64,000 nucleotides of DNA from Gemmatimonadaceae bacterium. Lineage in GTDB: Bacteria; Gemmatimonadota; Gemmatimonadetes; Gemmatimonadales; Gemmatimonadaceae. Positions within the stretch are counted from its first letter, which is position 1; each line of letters opens with the position of its first letter. Positions 54,869 to 63,603 of this stretch are shown one piece after another. The stretch lies in NCBI GenBank assembly GCA_016742275.1, contig JACVCD010000008.1, forward strand, positions 1-64,000, given 5' to 3'. Made by a program: the position numbers and the translations under genes. The notes beneath the pieces are model-generated. The model saw only the letters and a program-made list of their open reading frames with translations. It was not told the DNA's origin and did no database searches.

Positions 54869-56002
54869 TCAGCGAGTGGCCCACCACGCTGATGTGGTGT
54901 TGGGTTGTCCAATCGTCACGGCTTCACCGGGCTTGGGTGTGGTGAGCGCCACCTGATGTGTTGCGGCAGCGGCTGTGAGTCGGGCAATGGGCGCATCCCA
55001 CGCATGGTACGCGAGATTGAACAATCCCCAGTGCACCGGCAGCAGCGCATTGCCGCGAAGCAACGCATGTGCTTCCACCGCCTGCTCCGGTGTGAGATGC
55101 CAATCCGGCCATGCCGGATCGAACGCACCGACCTGCATGAGTGTCACGTCGAACGGACCGAGTCGCTCTCCGATATCACGGAATGCTGGCATCATCCCCG
55201 TGTCGCCGGAATAGTAGATGCGCTGAGTTGATGAAGTGACAGCCCATCCGGCCCACAATGTCGCATCGCGATCAAGCAACGTGCGCCCGGAAGCATGACG
55301 AGCTGGCGTGGCTGTGAAGGTCACGCGACCGACGGACTGCGATTCCCACCAGTCGAGTTCCGTGATGCGTTCGGGTGCAATGCCCCAGTGTTCGAGGTGC
55401 GCACCGACACCGAGTGGCACGAGAAAGCGCGTGCGTGCATTGGCTGGCTGATTCGCGATGGCAACAATGCTCGGTTGATCGAGATGGTCGTAGTGATCAT
55501 GCGAGATGAGCACGACATCCACGGCGCCAAGTGATTCGATGGCAACCGGCGGAGCATACCAGCGCTCGGGTCCAAGCCAGGAAATAGGCGACGGCTTGGC
55601 GCTCCACATTGGATCGATCAGCACCTGCAGACCATCGATTTCGAGACGCATCGATGAATGCCCATACCACGTGAGACGTGCATGTGTGCTGTCGGACGTG
55701 ACGTCGGTCGCCGAAACAACGGGCAATGCGTAATTAGGCACCATGCGCGCACTACGTCGAAACAATCCTTTCACCATGCCGGCATAGTCGTCGTGCATGG
55801 GATCGGCGTTCACGAATCGTCCATCACGCGCCTGGGGCGACGCCGCGATGCGCGACGCGCGCAACATGGCACTCGGTGATGAACCAATACGGGGACCGAA
55901 ACGATGAGCGCCAAAGGCGCTCCAACCGGAGATGATGGCAGTAGACATGATCAGGAGGAGAAGCAGCGGGACAGTCAGCAGGAGCCGGCGGAGGACACGC
56001 AT
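54869..56002 (-). CDS. Exported metallo-beta-lactamase-fold hydrolase (NAPE-PLD-like)
   Basis: The 377-residue protein has an N-terminal hydrophobic segment (about 8-28), signal or anchor. The MBL core shows the ligands H168-D-H170-Y-D172-H173, a further His in TATPARHASGRTLL, the bridging Asp in YYSGDTGMMP and a His in LPVHWGLFNLA. This order and the TWYGHSSMRLEIDG opening match the UlaG/NAPE-phospholipase D-like group; a lipid or phosphoester substrate is possible. Its start overlaps the upstream TetR gene by 28 nt (55975-56002), so the pair is cotranscribed and the regulator probably controls it. Confidence 0.88.
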   Translation of the reverse strand: MRVLRRLLLTVPLLLLLIMSTAIISGWSAFGAHRFGPRIGSSPSAMLRASRIAASPQARDGRFVNADPMHDDYAGMVKGLFRRSARMVPNYALPVVSATDVTSDSTHARLTWYGHSSMRLEIDGLQVLIDPMWSAKPSPISWLGPERWYAPPVAIESLGAVDVVLISHDHYDHLDQPSIVAIANQPANARTRFLVPLGVGAHLEHWGIAPERITELDWWESQSVGRVTFTATPARHASGRTLLDRDATLWAGWAVTSSTQRIYYSGDTGMMPAFRDIGERLGPFDVTLMQVGAFDPAWPDWHLTPEQAVEAHALLRGNALLPVHWGLFNLAYHAWDAPIARLTAAAATHQVALTTPKPGEAVTIGQPNTTSAWWATR

Positions 56003-56586
56003 AGAACCCGGGTGGCAATGACCAGTTGTTCGCGGAATTGCTCGCGCGATGACACGGAGTGTTTGGTGCCGCGAGCGACCGCATGCAGTACGGCAGCGAC
56101 GTGCTGTGGTGTGACCTGTCCGCGTTCAAAGAGCTCGCGCATCTCGCTGCTTTCGAGACACGCGGCCACAGCGGCATCGAACTGCTTCTCGAACGTGGCC
56201 ACGTCGGGACCGATCAGCGCATGCCCGACTTCCGCCAGATCGGAGGCATCGGTGTTGCCGAGTCCGACGAAGCGTCCGACCCAGGCGTCGAAGGCGTTGG
56301 GGATGCGCTCGGTGAGCGGACCATCAGCGGCCAGCGCGGTACGGGCTTCATCCAATCCGCGGGACAGCGCATGCACGGCGACGGCGCGGAACAGCTGCTC
56401 CTTGCCGGGGAAGTGGAGATAGAGTCCCTGACGCGAGATGCGGGCGGCATCGGCCACGTCCTGCATGGATGTCTTTCGAAACCCGAAACGCAGGAAAAGG
56501 AGTAGCGCTGCCTCGAGAATTGGTTCGAGACGTGGGCTCTCCGACGGATCAACCGTGAGTTCTGTGGTTTGAGATACAGACGACAT
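55975..56586 (-). CDS. TetR-family transcriptional regulator
   Basis: The 203-residue regulator has a TetR helix-turn-helix at about 20-66: ILEAALLLFLRFGFRKTSMQ, then VADAARISRQGLYLHFPGKE, a full match to the family. The C-terminal ligand domain is helical and family-specific, with no known ligand. Its 3' end overlaps the metallo-hydrolase start by 28 nt. The start codon lies 8 nt after a -10-like hexamer, so the message may be leaderless. It is divergent from the small lipoprotein at 56664 across a 77-bp AT-rich region that probably holds its operator. Confidence 0.92.
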   Translation of the reverse strand: MSSVSQTTELTVDPSESPRLEPILEAALLLFLRFGFRKTSMQDVADAARISRQGLYLHFPGKEQLFRAVAVHALSRGLDEARTALAADGPLTERIPNAFDAWVGRFVGLGNTDASDLAEVGHALIGPDVATFEKQFDAAVAACLESSEMRELFERGQVTPQHVAAVLHAVARGTKHSVSSREQFREQLVIATRVLCVSSAGSC

Positions 56587-56593
56587 GGAATGA

Positions 56594-56621
56594 ACTTTAC
56601 AAAAGCGATCTATTATGTCAA
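56594..56621 (-). promoter_or_regulatory. Predicted promoter of the TetR-metallohydrolase pair
   Basis: On the minus strand, a perfect -35 TTGACA (56621-56616) is followed by a 16-nt spacer and a -10-like TAAAGT (56599-56594). The predicted start of transcription is within a few bases of ATG 56586. The surrounding 77 bp are AT-rich compared with the rest of the window. Confidence 0.6.
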
Positions 56622-56663
56622 GTCAGTAAAATTCTGTTTTTTGAATTTCGCTAGATTTCACGG

Positions 56664-57167
56664 ATGCCCATCCGCCCGTTTGCGCCGTTTGTCCGTCGCC
56701 TAACCACCGTACTGGTGGTCACTTCGGCTGTGCTGGGGAGTGCCTGCCGCAGTTCCAGCGATGAGGGGGCTGCCCAGCCGGGAGAACAGACTGAACGCGG
56801 CGCCGGTGATGGGGCTGCTAACTCGGCCATCCCCAAGCTTCCACGATTTGGTGATGCCGCGGATCGCGACAGCGGCCCACCGCTGGTGGTGGAACGTGCG
56901 GGCGGCGCTCTCCTGCTCACGGTGAATGCACGGTCCGGCGATCAGATCAACGCGCTTTTGCCGCCGTTCATCAAAACGACAAACGGCCGACGCCTCGATT
57001 TCGGAGGCTCGGCCGTCACGGCGGATAGCGCCTATTTCATTGGTGCTGTTACTGCACGCGTCGCGGACTCGCTGCTTCCGCTCACCGGCACGTTGCACAC
57101 GAGCTATTGCCGTGCCGGTGAGAATCTTTGTCGCAGCGCGCAACGCGCGGTGCAGATCAATCAGTAA
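56664..57167 (+). CDS. Small lipoprotein with CxxxxxC C-terminal motif
   Basis: The 167-residue product has a lipoprotein signal with Cys near residue 28 (VTSAVLGSACRSS). After a polar low-complexity linker, the mature part (about 70-165) is beta-rich and ends in LHTSYCRAGENLCRSAQ, two Cys six residues apart, like the DsbD N-terminal-type or NHL-associated domains that have a redox pair. Function unknown; a thiol-disulfide role is possible. It shares a 77-bp region with the TetR gene, so it may be its target, and converges with the propeller gene 36 nt away. Confidence 0.7.
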   Translation: MPIRPFAPFVRRLTTVLVVTSAVLGSACRSSSDEGAAQPGEQTERGAGDGAANSAIPKLPRFGDAADRDSGPPLVVERAGGALLLTVNARSGDQINALLPPFIKTTNGRRLDFGGSAVTADSAYFIGAVTARVADSLLPLTGTLHTSYCRAGENLCRSAQRAVQINQ

Positions 57168-57203
57168 TTCGCACCAGCGCGAACTACTCGGCACTACTCA
57201 ACA

Positions 57204-58607
57204 CTACTTGATGCGCGCCGTTTCCAGGGTCACACCATCGGTGGTGCGTGCGAGCAAGTACACGAGTCCACCAGGACCAAAGCCTACAATGGTGCGACCT
57301 TCGGGAATGTGCACGCGCTCGATGGCGTCGCCCTGAGGATTGATCACGTCGTACACGCCACCGGCGGGTTGTGGCTTCGTGGGAATGGTCAGCACCCACA
57401 GATTGCCGTCTGCGTCGGCGCGCAGTGAGTTGGCAAAAAACGCTGGCTGATAGTCTGGGAGATCGCTCGGGCTCACATACGTGAACTGCGGTGCAATGAT
57501 CTGCGGTGCGCGCACCGGACCGCCAGGTGCTCCACCGCCATCACGCATTTCGAAACGCATCACGACCTGCGGTGCTCCACCGCCGCCGCCTGCGCCACCA
57601 GCCGCACCGCCGCCCATGGCCGAACCAAAGGCGCGTGCCAGGTCCTGGCCCTGTCCCGGGTTGGCAGCTGCCTGACGTTCACGGATGGCCTTCACCGAGT
57701 CGATGAGTTTGGTCTTGTCCTCATCGGTCATGCGCTTCCAGTCGAACGCGATCTTGTTGGACGCGCGACGCGCGCCGTCGGCGCTCACCCAATCCACGTG
57801 ATAGTCGCGGCCGCGCAGAATGGCGATGTCGCCATTGGATGTCACGGCCCACTCATCGACCACGGGGAGCGGATTGATTTCGATAGACGGCTGCATCTTG
57901 CCGTCTTCCGTGCGATTCATCGTGGTGCGCGTGTTTGGCACCTTCATGTACGCCACCGTATCAACGGCTCGCGTCTGCAGATTCACACGGATGACTGGCA
58001 TGGTGTCAGGAATGGCCGGCATCTGCGGTGCAGTGCCGGATCCACCGGTCTGACGAAACTGCAGGGCCGGACGACCACGATACACGAGATGTCCATTGCT
58101 GTAGAACGCACTATTGGTACCTGCAAGCGTGGCGGCGTCCTGCGAGCGAGGCACCGACATCACGCGCGCCACTTCACCTGATGGTGCAATGACCAGCATC
58201 GACAACGACTGCGCATCCACGAACAGCGTGGAGTCGCCGCGGAACGGGATCAGACTGCCGATGCTCGATCCGTACGCGTTGGCCGTGGCGGCGGTGGTAT
58301 CGGCCACCACTTTGACGATGGAGAGCGTCGAGTCGAGTAACACGACTCGACGATTCACCATGTCGTTCACCAACACGCGTCCGCCTGGCAACGCACGAAT
58401 GTTGTTGATGACGGGGCCGAACGACTCCTTGCTCGTGGCAACAGTCGTACCGAGCGGGCGAATGGCCGGACGCGATGCTGTCGCAGATGGCGGAGACTGC
58501 GCCTCCATCTGCGTTGGTGTGATACCCAACAATCCGGCGGCGCATGCTGATGCGCATGCCGACAGCCACGTCGGCACATTGAATGGAGAAACTCGCAAAG
58601 AACGCAT
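57204..58607 (-). CDS. Exported beta-propeller-like protein with Gly-rich insert
   Basis: The 467-residue product has a signal peptide (cleaved near residue 37, MEAQ). Strand repeats such as NIRALPGGRVLVNDMVNRRV, LVIAPSGEVARVMSV, DGNLWVLTI and TIVGFGPGGLVYLLA look like a six-bladed NHL-type propeller. An insert at about 335-370 is rich in Gly and Ala (SAMGGGAAGGAGGGGG) and splits the fold. No catalytic motif is seen. It starts 48 nt after the stop of the TonB-dependent receptor and may be its cotranscribed surface or periplasmic partner. Confidence 0.72.
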   Translation of the reverse strand: MRSLRVSPFNVPTWLSACASACAAGLLGITPTQMEAQSPPSATASRPAIRPLGTTVATSKESFGPVINNIRALPGGRVLVNDMVNRRVVLLDSTLSIVKVVADTTAATANAYGSSIGSLIPFRGDSTLFVDAQSLSMLVIAPSGEVARVMSVPRSQDAATLAGTNSAFYSNGHLVYRGRPALQFRQTGGSGTAPQMPAIPDTMPVIRVNLQTRAVDTVAYMKVPNTRTTMNRTEDGKMQPSIEINPLPVVDEWAVTSNGDIAILRGRDYHVDWVSADGARRASNKIAFDWKRMTDEDKTKLIDSVKAIRERQAAANPGQGQDLARAFGSAMGGGAAGGAGGGGGAPQVVMRFEMRDGGGAPGGPVRAPQIIAPQFTYVSPSDLPDYQPAFFANSLRADADGNLWVLTIPTKPQPAGGVYDVINPQGDAIERVHIPEGRTIVGFGPGGLVYLLARTTDGVTLETARIK

Positions 58608-58655
58608 GGTGAATGACCGTATCGAGTGAAGGGAGGGTGAATATCGAGAGGAGGT

Positions 58656-61600
58656 CTATCGCATGATGATGGTCTGGCTGCTTCCCATCGCCGCACCGCC
58701 GGCTCCCATGAACATCGGGCCGCCGCCGCCCATAAATGCATTGCCACCGCCGCCTGCTGTTCCCGAGCGAATGCTCTTGAGATAGCGGTCATCGAGTGCC
58801 GTGGTGATGAACGGCGGCAGCTTGCGACGCTGTTCAACGGACAGGAGATGCTTCACCGATGGCGCATAGCCGCGCAGAATGTCGATGCTGGCTTCGCGCG
58901 CCTTGACGTACTGCCAGTACACACGATCGCGGTCGTATCCATCGGGCAGTCCGGCAAACTGCTTGGCAATCGGCGCCCAGATGGAATCGAGTCGGATGAT
59001 GAACCGGCGATTCATGCTGGCGAGGCTGTCGGCCTGATCGGCAGAAAGACGCAGCGTGTCCTGATCGCGCAGGATCGTGGCCAATGGATTCGGTACGCCA
59101 CCGTTTCCGAACTGGGCCTTGATGAGCGCCTCCGGTGCCTTGGTACCCTCAGTGCTGCGGCCACGATCCAGTGCTTGCGTCAGCATCTGCCGCTCGCGTG
59201 TGGGGCCGATGTCGTAGCGCAGCATCATGCTGACCGTGACCGGTGCACGGAACTGCTGAAATTGCGGATTCGTGGCGCCGAAGCGCTGATTCACCTCGTA
59301 CTTGTACTGCCGCGTGACCGGATCGAATCCGCGCACATAGAGCAGCGTCGGATCGGCAAAGATCTGCTGACCCCAACCCTTCAGGTTGTCTTCGCCGTTG
59401 ATGAGCAGGTCAGCCGCTCCCAACGGATTCGACACGTTGAACGAAAGGTTCGCGCGCTGCGGCAAGCGCAGCTTGAGCGGGTTGAATGAGATGCTCAGGT
59501 TGGCAGAGCTCACCCACGGTCCCTGGCAGCTGTTGCGACCGGCCAATTTACCGAGCTGCTGAGTGAGACAATTGCGCGCCACATCGCTGCCTCCAGCAAG
59601 CAATGTGCTCATCTGCGATGCGAGTGCCTGATCCGTCGTACCCTGCGGATTGAAGATGAACGCGCGATCGTTGGCGAACCCGTCGCCATTGACGTCGCCG
59701 CCAATGCCAGGCGTGAACGGCGATCCTGAGCGGAACTGTCCAAACCAGCTCAGGCGAATCAGGTCGAACGCGTTCCAGTTAAGACTGTATGTGATCTGGT
59801 GGCGCGAATCGAAGCTCGCACGTGACGACTGCACATCGAACGGATTGCCCACCGTGCTCTGGAAGCCGCGGAATTCTTCGCGCACGTTGCCATACGTGTA
59901 GCTCGCATTCCAGCTGAACTTGCTGTTGAACTGGATGGGCGACAGGCGCACGGAGAACTGCGCACTGCGTGACTGAAGATCGCTCATTTGCTCTGTGACG
60001 CGCTGATAGTCAGCCACCTTGCGACCATCGCCTGCGGCAATGCCACCGGTGAGCGGCACGATGCTGCTGGGCAGCACATACACCGGGCGACCGCCTTCAG
60101 CGTCGAGCGTGAAGCGCTGCGTGCCGGCAAAGTTGCGGTCAATCACACTCGCCTGGTTGAGATTGAGCGAGTACGTGGCGTCGAACGATCCGTTCAGGCG
60201 ATTGAACAACACCGGACCTGACCAGCTGAGGTTCGACCGCACACTCCGCGTAGGCATGAACGCATTGCTGAACAGATTCACGTTCGGCACGGCGTTGTTG
60301 AACACGGTGCCGGTGCTGCCGTCGGCGCAACGCGTGGGGATGTTGTTCGGATTGCTGAACGCAGACCAGTTGGGCATGGGCACCGCTGCGCCTACGCAGG
60401 CCAACTGCTGAATGGCGCTTGGCAGTCCGGTGTTGTCGATGGCGCCACCGACCAGTGTGGCCTGCGGCATGTTCTGAAACACACCAATGCCGCCGCGCAC
60501 CACTGCGCGCGGGCCGCGGAAAGCGCCTTCAAAGGCACCGATCTGCGGGGCCGTGCCATACTGCCAGGAGAAGCCAACGCGCGGGCTGAAGTACACACCA
60601 TTGGGCACACGATCGTTGCGTACATCCAGCTTCTCTTCGAGCGCGGAATTGAATGTGGGCAGATCGAGGAAGCGATTCGCGTCGACACGAAGACCATACT
60701 GGATCTGCAGTGTCGGCGAATAGCGGTAGGAATCGCCGAGCGACATGGCGCCAATGAGCATGCCGGCGTCACGCTCACGCGGCGAGAGGGTGCGAGTGTA
60801 GGCGACCGGCACACCAGCCTGAAGATCGGCCAGCGAATTGTACGTGTAGGTGCCCAGGCGATTCACCGTCTGGTCCTGCATGGAACCGTCGCGGCGCACT
60901 TCCGATGTGAGCTTGATTCGATGCTTGTTGTCGGCACTGAACCATGACAGTGTGTTCATTGCCATCAAGCTGTTCGATGCCTGCGATGTCGCCATCACCT
61001 GATTGCCGCCAAAGGCAAGATTCTGCAGGCCGAATGTGCCATCCGCGAACGTGCTGTTCACACGCACGCGTCCACCCGGTAGATCGAGATAGGGCGTGCC
61101 TTCGTTGTTGCTGGCATTGAAGCCCACCGATGTCTCGGTGAGCATGCTGATGTCGCCGAACGTGAGATACGCACTGTGACGACCCTGCACACCGCCGTTC
61201 CATCCCGTACGCTCGCCACCGGCATTGGGAAGCGATGTGGTGAGCGCACCAGCCGGATTTTGCTTCGTCCAGGCACCATTGAACGTGAGATTGTACGCCA
61301 CGCCCGATGTGCTGGTCGGCGGTGCAAAGTCGAACGCACCCACCACCGATCCCTGATCGGCCAAACGGCTGCCGGGAATACCACCGGCATCGAGTGGCAC
61401 AGCATTGCTGCCAAGAATGCTCATGAGCCGCTGCACGGAATCGCGGGCCACGCCGCTTGCCTGCAGACCTGTGGGGCTCATGTTGAGCAGCGTCTGCAAA
61501 TCATTGCTGCGACGTCCGACCTGAAACGCCACGTTGTAGAACGCCTTGTCGAACACCAGTGGACCTGAGACGCTACCGCCGAGCGATCCATTGGCGTACT

Positions 61601-62405
61601 GCTGACCGGTAGCGCGTGCGGCCGCGTCCATCCATTGCAACTGTGGCGCGTCGCCAAGGAAGCTGAGATTGCGGTTGCGGAAGTTGGTGCCGGAGCGTGT
61701 GCGCAGACTGAATTGTCCGCCGCTGAATCCACCGCGCGCCACGTCATATGGGCTGGTGATGAGTGAGCTCGATACACCGGCATCACGTGGCAGACCGGCG
61801 CCGCCGAAGTTCATGCCATTCAGCGTGGTGTTGTTCTGATCAGCGCCAAGACCCATTACCGAGTAGCCGTTGGTGCCATCCTGACCCGGCACGAGTTGCA
61901 CACCCGGCAGCGTGGCGGCCATGGCAGCGAGATCGCCGAGTTGATCGGGCGGCAGCGCGGCCATGTTGTTGATGATGCGTTCGGTGCCGCCAACATCCTG
62001 CTGCGTTTCATTGCGCGACACGCGCTGACGATCGGCGGTCACGCGCATGGGATCGAGCACGGTGCCAACGGGGGTGAGCTTGGCATCGGCCAGCAACACA
62101 TCTTCGTCGGCCACGCGCTTCACTTCGAAGCGCTTGAGGGCATAGCCCACCGCCGTGACGGTAACCATGTAGTCACCATCGCCATTGGGGAAAGTGACGG
62201 TGAATCGACCTTGGCGATCAGTGCGGGCCGGTCGGTTGACGTTGCCGGAGATGGACGTGACCAGAATGGATACGCCTTCCAACGGCTCGTTCGTGGCGCC
62301 AGTGATGCGGCCGCGAATGACGTCTACTGTCTGCGCGAAGGCGGGAGGGGCCGCTGCCGCAAACAGGAAGAGCGTCAAAACCTGCAGAAAGAGTCGACGA
62401 AGCAC
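58656..62405 (-). CDS. TonB-dependent receptor-like protein with C-terminal extension
   Basis: The 1249-residue outer-membrane protein starts at GTG 62405 with a signal peptide (cleaved after PPAFAQ). An N-terminal carboxypeptidase-regulatory-like domain (about 28-120: VIRGRITGATNEPLEGVSIL, RTDRQGRFTVTF) precedes a plug (about 150-260: LGDLAAMAATLPGVQLV, YSVMGLGADQNNTTLNGM) and a barrel of about 800 residues. No typical TonB box was identified, and the barrel seems to end near residue 1064. The last 185 residues are a helical extension with LSADQADSLASM and LSVEQRRKLPP, like the LTxxQ of Spy/CpxP proteins, and a Gly/Met-rich tail. Substrate unknown. Confidence 0.85.
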   Translation of the reverse strand: MLRRLFLQVLTLFLFAAAAPPAFAQTVDVIRGRITGATNEPLEGVSILVTSISGNVNRPARTDRQGRFTVTFPNGDGDYMVTVTAVGYALKRFEVKRVADEDVLLADAKLTPVGTVLDPMRVTADRQRVSRNETQQDVGGTERIINNMAALPPDQLGDLAAMAATLPGVQLVPGQDGTNGYSVMGLGADQNNTTLNGMNFGGAGLPRDAGVSSSLITSPYDVARGGFSGGQFSLRTRSGTNFRNRNLSFLGDAPQLQWMDAAARATGQQYANGSLGGSVSGPLVFDKAFYNVAFQVGRRSNDLQTLLNMSPTGLQASGVARDSVQRLMSILGSNAVPLDAGGIPGSRLADQGSVVGAFDFAPPTSTSGVAYNLTFNGAWTKQNPAGALTTSLPNAGGERTGWNGGVQGRHSAYLTFGDISMLTETSVGFNASNNEGTPYLDLPGGRVRVNSTFADGTFGLQNLAFGGNQVMATSQASNSLMAMNTLSWFSADNKHRIKLTSEVRRDGSMQDQTVNRLGTYTYNSLADLQAGVPVAYTRTLSPRERDAGMLIGAMSLGDSYRYSPTLQIQYGLRVDANRFLDLPTFNSALEEKLDVRNDRVPNGVYFSPRVGFSWQYGTAPQIGAFEGAFRGPRAVVRGGIGVFQNMPQATLVGGAIDNTGLPSAIQQLACVGAAVPMPNWSAFSNPNNIPTRCADGSTGTVFNNAVPNVNLFSNAFMPTRSVRSNLSWSGPVLFNRLNGSFDATYSLNLNQASVIDRNFAGTQRFTLDAEGGRPVYVLPSSIVPLTGGIAAGDGRKVADYQRVTEQMSDLQSRSAQFSVRLSPIQFNSKFSWNASYTYGNVREEFRGFQSTVGNPFDVQSSRASFDSRHQITYSLNWNAFDLIRLSWFGQFRSGSPFTPGIGGDVNGDGFANDRAFIFNPQGTTDQALASQMSTLLAGGSDVARNCLTQQLGKLAGRNSCQGPWVSSANLSISFNPLKLRLPQRANLSFNVSNPLGAADLLINGEDNLKGWGQQIFADPTLLYVRGFDPVTRQYKYEVNQRFGATNPQFQQFRAPVTVSMMLRYDIGPTRERQMLTQALDRGRSTEGTKAPEALIKAQFGNGGVPNPLATILRDQDTLRLSADQADSLASMNRRFIIRLDSIWAPIAKQFAGLPDGYDRDRVYWQYVKAREASIDILRGYAPSVKHLLSVEQRRKLPPFITTALDDRYLKSIRSGTAGGGGNAFMGGGGPMFMGAGGAAMGSSQTIIMR

Positions 62406-62454
62406 GACTGTGTGGGTCGAGGGAATTGGGAGTGACTTCCGACTTCGACACACG

Positions 62455-62481
62455 CCGTTGCAACTGGGTTTCCCGTTGCAA
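62455..62481. repeat. 9-bp direct repeat upstream of the TonB-type receptor
   Basis: CCGTTGCAA occurs at 62455-62463 and again at 62473-62481, 18 bp apart in register, about 50-76 nt before the receptor start. On the coding strand it reads TTGCAACGG. It may be a regulator site. Confidence 0.55.
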
Positions 62482-62556
62482 GCGACTTCGCGGAACTTTT
62501 TTCGCGGCGCACTGGAGCGCCTCAGTGGTTTGCCTGGAATCCCGAGGGGCCCCGGG

Positions 62557-63495
62557 TCAGAACTCCCCAATCATGCCAATTTCGGTTTCCAGGTGATATC
62601 CGAACTTCTCAGCTACTGCCTGTTGTGCATACGCGATGAGAGCGCGGACATCAGCCGCCGTAGCATGCCCCAGATTCACCAGAATGTTGGCATGGATGTG
62701 CGAGATCTGTGCATCGCCAACACGGTACCCCTTGAGGCCACACTGATCGATGAGTCGACCGGCACCAATGCCTTCAATCTTCTTGAACACGGACCCAGCG
62801 CTCGGATGCACCTGAAGCCACGGATGCCGTGAGCCGCGCCAGGACAGATTCTCCTGGAGCACACGATGGAGGCGCGCCGAATCATCAGCTGTGAGCTGGA
62901 ATCGGGCACTCAGTACAATGTCGCGCCGGTGATGAAAGACGGTGTCGTCGTATCCGAAGTTGATATACGACGCATCCACGGTACGCCGCGTGCCGTCTTC
63001 AGCGAGGATCTCGCAGTCCGAGAACACCTCACTGATGAACATTGTGCGCTCGCGCTCAGGGGCCGGCGAAAGAAAGTGCAGATTCTGCCAGAGGGCTCCG
63101 CCAATGGTGCTCGGGATACCAATGTAGTGCTCAAGTCCTGACCAGCCGGCACGCACGGTGTCGAGGACCACATCCTGTACGACAGCACCACTCTCGGTCC
63201 ACAGCACGCCATTGGCATCCAGCGTGTGTGCCGAAGCGGAATTGCGAATGACCAGGCCGCGTACGCCGCGGTCACTCACCAGGATGTTGGCACCCAGGCC
63301 GAGCACGAACCAGGGAACGCCGGCTGCCCGGGCTGCCGTGATGGCATTGGCCAGGTCATCAGCGCTGGTGGCCTCATAGAACCATTCGGCGGGTCCACCG
63401 ATTCGAAAGGTGGTGTACGGCGCGAGCGGCACCTGGGCACGCAGCCGGCTGGCATCGAGCGTGCCGAAGGGATGAACGGCGGGGACCATGGTCAT
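62557..63495 (-). CDS. murB: UDP-N-acetylenolpyruvoylglucosamine reductase
   Basis: The 312-residue FAD enzyme reduces UDP-GlcNAc-enolpyruvate to UDP-MurNAc with NADPH, an early peptidoglycan step. It has the FAD-binding blocks VLGLGANILVSDRGV and GIPSTIGGALWQN, substrate residues in the SYINFGYDDTVFH segment, the catalytic Ser in HPSAGSVFKK and the closing QISHIHANILVNLGHATA. An ATG at 63489 is also in frame. No other mur genes are near, so it is detached from a dcw cluster here. It is upstream of the TonB-type receptor on the same strand, with 151 bp between. Confidence 0.95.
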   Translation of the reverse strand: MTMVPAVHPFGTLDASRLRAQVPLAPYTTFRIGGPAEWFYEATSADDLANAITAARAAGVPWFVLGLGANILVSDRGVRGLVIRNSASAHTLDANGVLWTESGAVVQDVVLDTVRAGWSGLEHYIGIPSTIGGALWQNLHFLSPAPERERTMFISEVFSDCEILAEDGTRRTVDASYINFGYDDTVFHHRRDIVLSARFQLTADDSARLHRVLQENLSWRGSRHPWLQVHPSAGSVFKKIEGIGAGRLIDQCGLKGYRVGDAQISHIHANILVNLGHATAADVRALIAYAQQAVAEKFGYHLETEIGMIGEF

Positions 63496-63516
63496 GCGGG
63501 GAATCTAGCTCAGCGG

Positions 63517-63540
63517 CGGATCCCGATTCGGATCCCGATT
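63517..63540. repeat. 12-bp tandem repeat between murB and the peptidase
   Basis: CGGATCCCGATT occurs twice in tandem (63517-63528 and 63529-63540), followed by a partial third copy. It lies in the short gap between two divergent genes. Confidence 0.75.
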
Positions 63541-63603
63541 CGGGACCCGGTTATCGTATGGTGGGGTATCGGTCGCACCATTCTCTCCTTCAGCCGCTTG
63601 TCC

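Noticed and set aside
63500-63550. tRNA-like TAGCTCAG string
   Set aside because: No anticodon or T arm can be folded; the string sits next to a short tandem repeat.
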